This document shows positions 26,486-33,413 of a stretch of DNA of 64,000 nt, one piece after another. The position numbers were made by a program, and so were the translations under genes. The DNA comes from CAVUNY01 sp963843535 (GTDB lineage Bacteria; Chloroflexota; Anaerolineae; Anaerolineales; Anaerolineaceae): positions 744,001 to 808,000 of the forward strand of contig CAWJKU010000004.1 of NCBI GenBank assembly GCA_963843535.1, given 5' to 3'. The notes under the pieces are model-generated. The model saw only the letters and a program-made list of their open reading frames with translations, made no database searches and was not told where the DNA came from. The first letter of the stretch is position 1, and every line of letters begins with the position of its first letter.

Positions 26486-27802
26486 CTAAAATAATGATGA
26501 TCTGAAAGTTGGAAAATCCAACGGTTGTGAATATCTCAAAATTACTGCCGGCTGGGAGCGCATTTTTCCACCGCTGACGGATATCATTTTGCCGCTCAGC
26601 TCATCCAGGTAGGCGCCGTTCGGCAACGGGACCGCGATTTCACCGGTTAATCCTTGCACGTTGAAGACGCCCAACAGCCCGCCCTCGGCGGTTCGCCAGG
26701 CTGCCTGGAGGGTATCGCGGTTTTCAATAAGCCAGAATTTGCCAGAAATTAAAGCCGGATCCTTCTTAATGCGGGCCAGGTTGGTAAAAAAGGGCTGCAG
26801 GGGAATATCCTGCCACTGGATTTTATCCTCGTCAAACAGGGATGGGGTATGGCTGGCGGCGGCTTCCTGTCCGGCGTAAATTAAGAATGCGCCCCTGTTG
26901 AAAGCTTCAAAAGCAGTCCAGGTCAGGGCCAGTTCCCTGTTTGGGGCAAAGGCCATGATGCGCGGTTGGTCGTGGTTTTCGGAACAGCGCATCTTGATGA
27001 AATTCGCCGGGTAAATCCCATACTGGAGTAGAAGCATTTCCAGGTAACGACCGAAATGGACCTGCCCTTGCACGGCATGCCTGAATGTGGTCCAGATATC
27101 GTAATCGTAGGTCATATCAAAGGCGCGGTAAACCTCGCTGTCCGAAAGGGTAGGCAGGTCATTTGCGCGGCGCTGCACCACCCAACCGGTGTGCACCGCT
27201 TCGGCCAGCCAGATCACACCCGGCTTGACTTTGGCGACAGCCTGGCGAGCTGACACCCAGAATTCTTCCGGTAGACACGATGCGACATCGCAGCGAAAAC
27301 CATCCACGCCCAGTTTCGCCCAATACTGCAGCGTTTCATGTAGGTAAGCGGTCAGTGACGGATTGGGATGTTTGAGATCGATGACATCGCTCCAATCTGG
27401 CACGGTGGTTACTGGTTTGCCGCTGGCATCCTGGTGGAACCAATCCGGGTGGTCGCGAACGAGCAGCGAATCGTGGGAAGTATGGTTGTAGACCACGTCG
27501 ATCATGATGCGCATGCCGGCGGAATGAGTTTTTTCCACCAGTCTGATGAAATCTTCCAGGGTGCCGTACTCGGGATTGATCCCGCGGTAATCGGATATGG
27601 AATAAGGGCTGCCCAACGTCCCCTTTCTATTCACTTTTCCGATGGGGTGGATTGGCATCAACCAGATCAAATCTACGCCCATCTGCCGGATGCGGGCTAA
27701 ATCCGCTTCCACATCGGCGAACGTTCCATTCGGGCCATGATTGCGCACATAAACCGAATATATGACCAGGTTACGCAGGTCAGCTGGGGTATCGAAAGCC
27801 AT
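26486..27802 (-). CDS. Alpha-amylase family glycoside hydrolase (GH13)
   Basis: 438 residues from the ATG at 27802, which has GAGGAG 8 nt upstream. A (beta/alpha)8 barrel shows the GH13 regions: MIDVVYNHTSHD (100-111), the nucleophile Asp172 in GFRCDVA, the acid/base Glu201 in WLAEAVH, and Asp278 in ENHDQ. There is no signal peptide, so it is cytoplasmic. It probably acts on maltodextrins or trehalose-like glucans. A short C-terminal beta domain is present. It begins 1 nt after the DarT-HD stop and is likely co-transcribed with it and with the epimerase. Confidence 0.92.
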   Translation of the reverse strand: MAFDTPADLRNLVIYSVYVRNHGPNGTFADVEADLARIRQMGVDLIWLMPIHPIGKVNRKGTLGSPYSISDYRGINPEYGTLEDFIRLVEKTHSAGMRIMIDVVYNHTSHDSLLVRDHPDWFHQDASGKPVTTVPDWSDVIDLKHPNPSLTAYLHETLQYWAKLGVDGFRCDVASCLPEEFWVSARQAVAKVKPGVIWLAEAVHTGWVVQRRANDLPTLSDSEVYRAFDMTYDYDIWTTFRHAVQGQVHFGRYLEMLLLQYGIYPANFIKMRCSENHDQPRIMAFAPNRELALTWTAFEAFNRGAFLIYAGQEAAASHTPSLFDEDKIQWQDIPLQPFFTNLARIKKDPALISGKFWLIENRDTLQAAWRTAEGGLLGVFNVQGLTGEIAVPLPNGAYLDELSGKMISVSGGKMRSQPAVILRYSQPLDFPTFRSSLF

Positions 27803-27803
27803 G

Positions 27804-29135
27804 TTAATCTCCTCGGGTATCAAAAGTTTGAAAAACTGCCTGGCGCAGAGCATCTCGCTCGGATTCATGGTTCCAGGCCGGGTTGATCGCCACAGAATCT
27901 GCGCGTCCCAGACACATAAGCATTTCAAATTCGCGTCTGGTTTCAAATATTCCCAACAACTCCTCCAGTTTTCGCCCGCTGAACAGGATTCCGCCGATGA
28001 TATCATGGTACACCACCAGCTTGCACAGCAGTACTGCATCCTCGTACGCGATGCGCTCGACTTCCTCGGTTAAAATTCGCCGCAGCATAGGCAGGGCTTT
28101 GATTGGGTGGTCCGGATCGAGCTGTTGTTTTCCGTTGTAGGCAGCCCACCGGTTCTTCGGGCCTTTGCCAATGTCGTGTAGAAAAGCGGCGATCTCAACC
28201 AGCATGCAGTCGTGTTCGGAGAGAACCGAGTATTCTGGGGAACGCATGGTTTCGGCTACGACCCTTTGGGTGTGCGCGCCAATGTCTTCGAAATGAGCCC
28301 GGTTATCCGTTTCCAGGCCGTCTAACTCGGCTGTCTCAGGCAGACAGTTAAAATTTTGATGCAGGCATCTGCGCAGGTCCTCCAAACCGGCAAAGCGCGG
28401 GTGAACCGCCTGGTTAATCTCTGCCGCCAGCTGCTGGATGGTGTGCTGGTAAGTCTGGTAAATCAAGGTAGGCCCGCTGATCGCGGGTCTGGTTGAGTCT
28501 TCACTGGATAGGAAGTAGCAGGTGGGGTCGGTTTCAATCACAGGCGGGCGCCGCCCGGCGGATTGGTACTGCTGCAGCACCTGCCCGGCAATGCTGCTGT
28601 CCCACACGATGATGCGCGAAACTAAATCGATCGCGATCTGCCGCTGGACCAGCAGTTCGGACAGGCGCGCATGGCGCAGGCTCTCGGTGGGCATGCGCCA
28701 TGCTGGAGAATCAATCGCCTGCCAATTCAGACGATTCAAATCGGATGGGTCAGAAAAAAAATGAGGATAAGAGTTGGGAATGATTGCGCCGTCAGAAAAA
28801 ACCGAGGGGTGAGTAGCGAGAATATCGATGGGATATTCGAAATGAATGATCGTTTCCTCATCGATCACTTTGCTGCTTATGATCGCCAACAGCATGGGAG
28901 ACAGCTTGCAGAAGTAGAACGGTATGTAGTCCTCGGGTGTCCCACCGGGAGCAATCGGGATCGTGACGCTGGCTCGATGGTGCTGGACGGCCTCCCATAC
29001 GATGGTGCGGTGGAGAAATCCCCTCCGTTTTTGTTCGCTTTTCGCGAGCAGGCCGTGCGCCAGGATCATTGGCAGGTTGGTAACCGGAGTGAAATGATAA
29101 ACCTTTTTGCCCAAGAAAGATTTAGCGATTGGCAT
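27804..29135 (-). CDS. DarT-like DNA ADP-ribosyltransferase domain fused to an HD phosphohydrolase domain
   Basis: 443 residues from ATG 29135 (a GTG at 29153 is possible; TATAAT at 29148-29143 could be a -10 box of a leaderless mRNA). Residues 10-210 match the DarT/DUF4433 family: VYHFTPVTNLPMIL (His14), an Arg at 54, DYIPFYFCKLSPML (69-82), the VFSDG region, and a Glu at 160 in LSELLVQR corresponding to the catalytic Glu; CYFLS closes the domain. DarT enzymes use NAD+ to ADP-ribosylate thymidine in single-stranded DNA. Residues 280-443 form an HD domain with every metal position: His288, His320-Asp321, His343, His377 and Asp413. No macrodomain antitoxin (DarG) is adjacent. Confidence 0.8.
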   Translation of the reverse strand: MPIAKSFLGKKVYHFTPVTNLPMILAHGLLAKSEQKRRGFLHRTIVWEAVQHHRASVTIPIAPGGTPEDYIPFYFCKLSPMLLAIISSKVIDEETIIHFEYPIDILATHPSVFSDGAIIPNSYPHFFSDPSDLNRLNWQAIDSPAWRMPTESLRHARLSELLVQRQIAIDLVSRIIVWDSSIAGQVLQQYQSAGRRPPVIETDPTCYFLSSEDSTRPAISGPTLIYQTYQHTIQQLAAEINQAVHPRFAGLEDLRRCLHQNFNCLPETAELDGLETDNRAHFEDIGAHTQRVVAETMRSPEYSVLSEHDCMLVEIAAFLHDIGKGPKNRWAAYNGKQQLDPDHPIKALPMLRRILTEEVERIAYEDAVLLCKLVVYHDIIGGILFSGRKLEELLGIFETRREFEMLMCLGRADSVAINPAWNHESERDALRQAVFQTFDTRGD

Positions 29136-29247
29136 GGGTCTATTATATTGCACCCGGCCTGGATTTGGCGATGGCTTTCACTTTTCAAAATGGAGAATCA
29201 CAGCCATAATTGGAGAGTGGCATGAGATCGCCCAATTCGAGGAAAAG

Positions 29248-29805
29248 ATGGAAATTTTAGATATTATTTTCTCCCGGCGGAGTATCCGCAATTACCAGGA
29301 ACGAATGGTAGAACGAGATGTGCTGGAGAAACTGCTGCGAGCAGCTATGGCTGCTCCGACCGCGGCAAACGCTCGCCCCTGGGAATTTGTCGTAGTAGAT
29401 GATCCGGAATATTTGAGCCAGTTGAAGGCGGTGCTGCCGTTTGGCCAATACAACCCGCCCGCGGCGATCGTGGTCATTGGCAATCCCGATATCGCGAATA
29501 ATTCGGCGGGCAAAATGTATTGGGTGCAGGATTGCAGCGCTGCAATTGAAAATATCTTAATCGCGGCGACCGGGATGGAATTGGGAACGGTATGGATCGG
29601 TGTTTATCCATTGGAAAGCCGGGTAAAGAGCGTCCGGAAGGTGTTGAACATTCCTGAAAATGCCACCCCACTGGGAGTGGTATACGTGGGATACCCGGCC
29701 GAAAAGAAAGAAGCGCGCACGCAGTACGATGCCCACCGGGTATACTGGCAGGTATATGAAGAGCGCAAGCGGCGGGCCAAAATAAAGAATGCCAAGCACC
29801 AATGA
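29248..29805 (+). CDS. Nitroreductase family protein
   Basis: FMN-dependent NAD(P)H oxidoreductase of 185 residues. ATG 29248 is chosen because GAGGA lies 5 nt upstream and the protein then starts with the family sequence DIIFSRRSIRNYQ. Also seen: AAMAAPTAANARPWEF for FMN binding and GMELGTVWIGVYPLE in the C-terminal half. It may reduce quinones or nitro compounds; the substrate is not evident. It is divergent from the DarT-HD gene (112 nt between starts) and overlaps the SDR gene by 17 nt. Confidence 0.9.
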   Translation: MEILDIIFSRRSIRNYQERMVERDVLEKLLRAAMAAPTAANARPWEFVVVDDPEYLSQLKAVLPFGQYNPPAAIVVIGNPDIANNSAGKMYWVQDCSAAIENILIAATGMELGTVWIGVYPLESRVKSVRKVLNIPENATPLGVVYVGYPAEKKEARTQYDAHRVYWQVYEERKRRAKIKNAKHQ

Positions 29806-30601
29806 AAAACTCCAAGGGAAAACTGCCGGAGAAAACCGCCTGGCGGTGGTAACCGGCGCCTCGGGCGGCCTGGGGGCGGAATTCGCGCGCCAGCTTGCTG
29901 CCCAGGGATATAACCTGATACTATCTGGGCGGCGCGTGGACCGGATGGAGGCTATCGCGCGTGAGCTTGGCCCGTTATATGCCGTCCAGGTCGAGGTTAA
30001 GCCGGCCGACCTGGCTAAAATCGACGAGCTGCGCTGGCTGGAAGGCGAACTGCGCCATCAAGAACGCGTCGATTTGCTGGTCAACAATGCCGGTTATGGC
30101 ATGTACGGGCATTTTTGGGAGTCGGATCTCGAGGCCCAGGCCGGTATGATCCTGGTCCATGATCTTGCGAGCGTTCGGTTGGCCCATGCGGTACTGCCGG
30201 GGATGATCGCTCGACGATCAGGCGGCATTATTCAGGTGGCTTCCATGGCTGCCTTTTTGCGCAGGCGGAATTCTGTGATGTACAGCGCCACAAAATCATT
30301 TCTGGTGGCCTTCAGCCAGGCGTTAATCGACGATCTCAAGGGAACCGGGGTGCGCGTCCAGGGTTTATGTCCCGGATTTATCGTGACTGAATTTCATGAT
30401 GCGAGCCAGAATACATCCTTCGACCGTGGACGGATCCCCAGGCTGCTGTGGCTGAATGCGCACGGTGTCGTGCATGAGTCGCTGGTCGCAATAGGGCGGG
30501 GCAGCGGGATCGTGATCCCCAATTTCTGGTACCGGCTGGGCGCAATTGTGCTGAACTTTCCGGGCATCGGTGGATTCCTGGGTAAGCTGGCTGGCGATTG
30601 A
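29789..30601 (+). CDS. Short-chain dehydrogenase/reductase
   Basis: Classical SDR of 270 residues. Seen: TGASGGLGAEFAR for NAD(P) binding (22-34) with Arg residues after the second strand (SGRRVDR), which suggests NADP; NNAGYGMYG; the catalytic Ser in VASMAA; and YSATKSFLVAFSQAL with Tyr and Lys. The C-terminal 30 residues are hydrophobic (FWYRLGAIVLNFPGIGGFL) and may touch the membrane. Such enzymes often act on lipids or ketones. It overlaps the nitroreductase gene, so both are in one operon. Confidence 0.9.
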   Translation: MPSTNEKLQGKTAGENRLAVVTGASGGLGAEFARQLAAQGYNLILSGRRVDRMEAIARELGPLYAVQVEVKPADLAKIDELRWLEGELRHQERVDLLVNNAGYGMYGHFWESDLEAQAGMILVHDLASVRLAHAVLPGMIARRSGGIIQVASMAAFLRRRNSVMYSATKSFLVAFSQALIDDLKGTGVRVQGLCPGFIVTEFHDASQNTSFDRGRIPRLLWLNAHGVVHESLVAIGRGSGIVIPNFWYRLGAIVLNFPGIGGFLGKLAGD

Positions 30602-30702
30602 CGTCCCCGGCCAGTTCTTCCGTGCGGCTTCACGGGATTGGCAAATAACAATACGAGTAAAAAGCTGGTCGGCCTGGAGACCTCCACGAAAAACGATGTG
30701 AT

Positions 30703-30741
30703 TGGTGTTTTTGGAGGTGTCAAGCACCTCCAAAAACACCA
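30703..30741. repeat. 17-bp perfect inverted repeat with 5-nt loop
   Basis: Arms 30703-30719 and 30725-30741 are exact reverse complements around TCAAG. The left arm contains TTTTTGG and the right CCAAAAA. It may end the SDR transcript, but no T-run follows outside the stem. Two other hairpins in the window (39710-39748 and 62129-62167) share the 17-bp arm and 5-nt loop geometry. Confidence 0.6.
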
Positions 30742-30792
30742 CCTTACATCTTTATAAGCGATGCCAGATGAGGTTATGGGGAAATTGGGGTA

Positions 30793-30852
30793 TTGACAAA
30801 TGCAGGTTAACATGATATTATTTCAATATCAAACGATTTGAGATCAAATTAT
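30793..30852 (+). promoter_or_regulatory. Promoter and probable MarR operator of the marR-yceI operon
   Basis: TTGACA (30793-30798), a 17-nt spacer and TATTAT (30816-30821) form a near-consensus promoter. Immediately downstream come AATATCAAACG and TTTGAGATCAAAT (30825-30849), degenerate copies of the TTTGATATCAAA palindrome found before the next gene. The MarR protein probably represses here. Confidence 0.7.
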
Positions 30853-31327
30853 GCCCACTCACTATTCCGGTACCCCCCAAGAAGTTCTCGCACTGGACAC
30901 GTTCATCAAACTGACCAGGGCTACAAACTCATTAATGAGCCGCCTGGCAAGCTACGAATCGCTGGAGAACTTGACGATCAGCCAGTTTGGGGCGCTCGAA
31001 ACGCTGCTTCACCTGGGTCCTCTCTCCCAAAGCGAGATCGGCGCCAAGATGCTCAAGAGCGGTGGCAATATCACCCTGGTGATCGACAACCTGGAAAAAC
31101 AAAATCTGGTGCAGCGTACGACCGACCCGTCAGACAGGCGGATTACTATTGTTTGCCTGACGCAGCAAGGAGAATCCTTGATTAAGAAAATTTTTCCCCG
31201 GCAGCTGCAGGCCATTGTCAGTGAATTAAGTGCTCTTGATGCCCAGGAGCAGGCTGTCCTCGGACGGTTGTGCAAAAAACTTGGCAAGCGCGAGAGCAAA
31301 GGCTCCACAGCCGGAAGCAGCGAGTAG
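30851..31327 (+). CDS. MarR family transcriptional regulator
   Basis: 158 residues with a winged helix-turn-helix: ISQFGALETLLHLGPLSQ, the recognition region EIGAKMLKSGGNITLVIDNLEK (about 61-82) and the wing with DPSDRRITIVCLTQQG, the family hallmark DxRxxxxxLT. No Cys sensor pair is obvious. It lies just ahead of a YceI gene, and matching palindromes stand before both genes, so it likely senses a small ligand or a stress and controls itself and yceI. Confidence 0.92.
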   Translation: MPTHYSGTPQEVLALDTFIKLTRATNSLMSRLASYESLENLTISQFGALETLLHLGPLSQSEIGAKMLKSGGNITLVIDNLEKQNLVQRTTDPSDRRITIVCLTQQGESLIKKIFPRQLQAIVSELSALDAQEQAVLGRLCKKLGKRESKGSTAGSSE

Positions 31328-31348
31328 CATATTTTTTTAAGATAATAG

Positions 31349-31360
31349 TTTGATATCAAA
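31349..31360. promoter_or_regulatory. TTTGATATCAAA operator before yceI
   Basis: A perfect 12-bp palindrome between the MarR gene and the YceI gene, 36 nt before the yceI start. Half-sites of the same sequence occur at the marR promoter. Probably the binding site of the adjacent MarR protein. Confidence 0.65.
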
Positions 31361-31395
31361 TTTTTTAACATAAATCTAATTTTTTGGAGGAAACC

Positions 31396-31938
31396 ATGTC
31401 CTGGAAAATCGATCCTGCTCATTCCCAAGTAACTTTCTCGATCCGCCATATGATGATTTCAAACGTTCACGGACGTTTCGAAAATTTTTCTGGCGAAGTG
31501 GATTTCAATGAAAACGACCCGGTGAAATCATCTGTCAATGTACAAATTGAAGCTGCCAGCATCAATACCCGTGATACAAGGCGTGATGGGCACCTGCGCT
31601 CGCCCGATTTCTTGAATGCGGAGCAGTACCCGGCTCTGTCGTTCAAGAGTAAACGGATTGAGCTCGTAGACGATCATCACGCGAAAATATTTGGAGACCT
31701 GACAATCCGGGATATCACTCGCGAGGTTATTCTGGATACCGAATACTCAGGACAGTCTAAGATGTGGGGCAACACGTCTGCCGGGTTCAGCGCCTCGACC
31801 AAAATCAACCGCAAAAACTGGGACTTGAACTGGAACCAGATGTTGGAAAGCGGTGGATTGTTGGTCGGAGAAGATATTAACATTAGTGTTGACCTCGAGA
31901 TCGTCAAAGTTGCTGATGAGGAGAAGGTAGCCTCCTGA
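31396..31938 (+). CDS. YceI family protein
   Basis: Lipocalin-like beta-barrel protein of 180 residues; homologues bind polyisoprenoid chains. The ATG at 31396 has GGAGG 5 nt upstream. Seen: WKIDPAHSQVTFSIRHMMIS at the N-terminus, RDGHLRSPDFLNAEQYPALSF, and FGDLTIRDITREV, all family hallmarks. Unlike E. coli YceI there is no signal peptide, so it is cytoplasmic. Regulation by the MarR protein encoded upstream is likely. Confidence 0.93.
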   Translation: MSWKIDPAHSQVTFSIRHMMISNVHGRFENFSGEVDFNENDPVKSSVNVQIEAASINTRDTRRDGHLRSPDFLNAEQYPALSFKSKRIELVDDHHAKIFGDLTIRDITREVILDTEYSGQSKMWGNTSAGFSASTKINRKNWDLNWNQMLESGGLLVGEDINISVDLEIVKVADEEKVAS

Positions 31939-31973
31939 CCTTTTTAGAAATGAATTAATAGGAAGAATCCAAA

Positions 31974-31998
31974 CGGCCGGCAGAATAACTGCCGGCCG
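31974..31998 (+). terminator. Hairpin after yceI
   Basis: CGGCCGGCAG pairs with CTGCCGGCCG around AATAA, 36 nt past the yceI stop. The tail CCTTTACTATCC is only weakly T-rich, so termination strength is uncertain. Confidence 0.6.
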
Positions 31999-32120
31999 CC
32001 TTTACTATCCGAATCATTGATCAGCGGGAAATCTGGGGATCTAAAAAATACCGAAATATATTGCGCATAGCCATTAATTGGGGTATCTAGAAATTGGTAG
32101 CATAAATCGTGTGAAATAGG

Positions 32121-32717
32121 CTAGACGCCCAGAATCGCTGCCACTTCAGCTACCATACCGCTTTGGCACTCATCTGCGTACCAGCCTTCCATTTCGCTTT
32201 GCATTTCAACCCGGATGCGAGCGAGGCGAGCCTTTTTCTCCGCGCTGGATAAGGAGAAGGACCGCCGGATTTCTTCAATTTCGGGATGCGCGGCTTTCCA
32301 AGCCGCTAATTTCACATGGGCATTTTGCGGACGCTCGACAAACGTGGCAAACTCATCATAACTTTCGTATAAAAATGAAAAGACCGGGATCGCCATCACC
32401 CCACGCTGGTTGTAATATTCCTTCAAAATCGGCCACTTATTGCGCGAAAATATGCGCAGCTCCATACCAGGCGCGGCGGCAGCGATTTGTCCCATGATGG
32501 GGATGGTCATTAAGCAATCGATACACCAATCATCACATAAGCCGGCAATTTTTATGGGGCGGTTTATCTGGCTCAAGCGGATGATCTCATCCGGCTTCAA
32601 CCGCACTTCATCCAGGCGGCGGAGCATATCGGCCTGGTAGGCCTGCATATCGCGGGTATATTCATCCAGGTGAACACCCTCTTGCCAATTTTCAGCGTTG
32701 ATCGGAAACAAGCCCAA
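32121..32717 (-). CDS. Thioredoxin-fold protein with WCIDC motif
   Basis: 198 residues starting at TTG 32717 with GGAGGG just upstream. The thioredoxin-like part lies at about 52-130, with the redox pair Cys65/Cys68 in DDWCIDCLMTIP and a cis-Pro-type GVMAIPVFSF. The C-terminal 70 residues are charged and helical. There is no signal peptide, so it is cytoplasmic. It resembles bacillithiol- or thiol-linked thioredoxin family proteins, but the exact role is unknown. Confidence 0.8.
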   Translation of the reverse strand: MGLFPINAENWQEGVHLDEYTRDMQAYQADMLRRLDEVRLKPDEIIRLSQINRPIKIAGLCDDWCIDCLMTIPIMGQIAAAAPGMELRIFSRNKWPILKEYYNQRGVMAIPVFSFLYESYDEFATFVERPQNAHVKLAAWKAAHPEIEEIRRSFSLSSAEKKARLARIRVEMQSEMEGWYADECQSGMVAEVAAILGV

Positions 32718-32819
32718 CTCGCCCTCCAGGCTCAGAACTCAAATTACCGTCTTCGAAGGTAGAAAGCCCAATTAGATACGTGGTGGAATACTCCGGGCTA
32801 TTATACTCAACAAACCTGC

Positions 32820-33218
32820 TTACCAATCTGCCAATTGCTGGAAATACGGCGTTAAATCGTCAGCAGCGGTATAGTAGACGATCTCCCGGGATATCCCCTG
32901 CAAAGTCAGTGAAACATCGCTGCCGCGCGGGGCAATCGTCACGATTGGAATCCCGCGCGCGGCGGCATAGCCGCATTCAATGCCTACCCCGACTCCCTTC
33001 TCTTCCAGGTCCACGACCACCAGGTGAGTGCTGCGGATCTCGCGCAGGGTAATGCTCATTAATTCTTGCGGATCAAAATGAACCTGCCCCCATTTTTCGA
33101 AGTCGCGCGCAACGCAAAATGGGTTAATGCCGCAGCTTTCCAAAATCCTCATAATTATTTCGATCTTATCTTTATTATGCAGGTCTGGGTGATATTTAAT
33201 CGACAAGAATGCTTTCAA
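32820..33218 (-). CDS. Small protein with nucleoside 2-deoxyribosyltransferase-like fold
   Basis: 132 residues from TTG 33218 (GGAG 8 nt upstream). The pattern MKAFLSIKYH, REIRSTHLVVVDLEEKGVGVGIECGYAAARGIPIV resembles the NDT/TIR-like fold, in which the Glu of the GxxxExGYA helix is the key nucleophile. Whether it cuts nucleosides is not known. Short stand-alone members are usually listed as hypothetical. It lies 102 nt upstream of the thioredoxin-fold gene on the same strand. Confidence 0.5.
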   Translation of the reverse strand: MKAFLSIKYHPDLHNKDKIEIIMRILESCGINPFCVARDFEKWGQVHFDPQELMSITLREIRSTHLVVVDLEEKGVGVGIECGYAAARGIPIVTIAPRGSDVSLTLQGISREIVYYTAADDLTPYFQQLADW

Positions 33219-33329
33219 AGGATGTTTCTCCAGCGAGATGATTTTTTTATATTAGTATCCCATATTTGAAATATGAAAGTGCGATACCGTATAACCTTAG
33301 AATTTGATCATCTGGCAGATGGGGAAAGT

Positions 33330-33357
33330 TTGATTTTTAAGGTTAACGTTCTATAAT
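33330..33357 (+). promoter_or_regulatory. Probable promoter of the large secreted protein
   Basis: TTGATT (33330-33335), a 16-nt spacer and TATAAT (33352-33357) lie 57 nt ahead of the start of the 1029-residue gene. Confidence 0.5.
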
Positions 33358-33413
33358 GATCATATTGATCTACTTAATGATCGCTATATTCTCAGGTTTC
33401 CCGGGAGGGTCCG

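Noticed and set aside
27804..29135. Complete DarTG toxin-antitoxin system
   Set aside because: No macrodomain (DarG) gene is adjacent on either strand; the neighbours are a GH13 enzyme and a nitroreductase.
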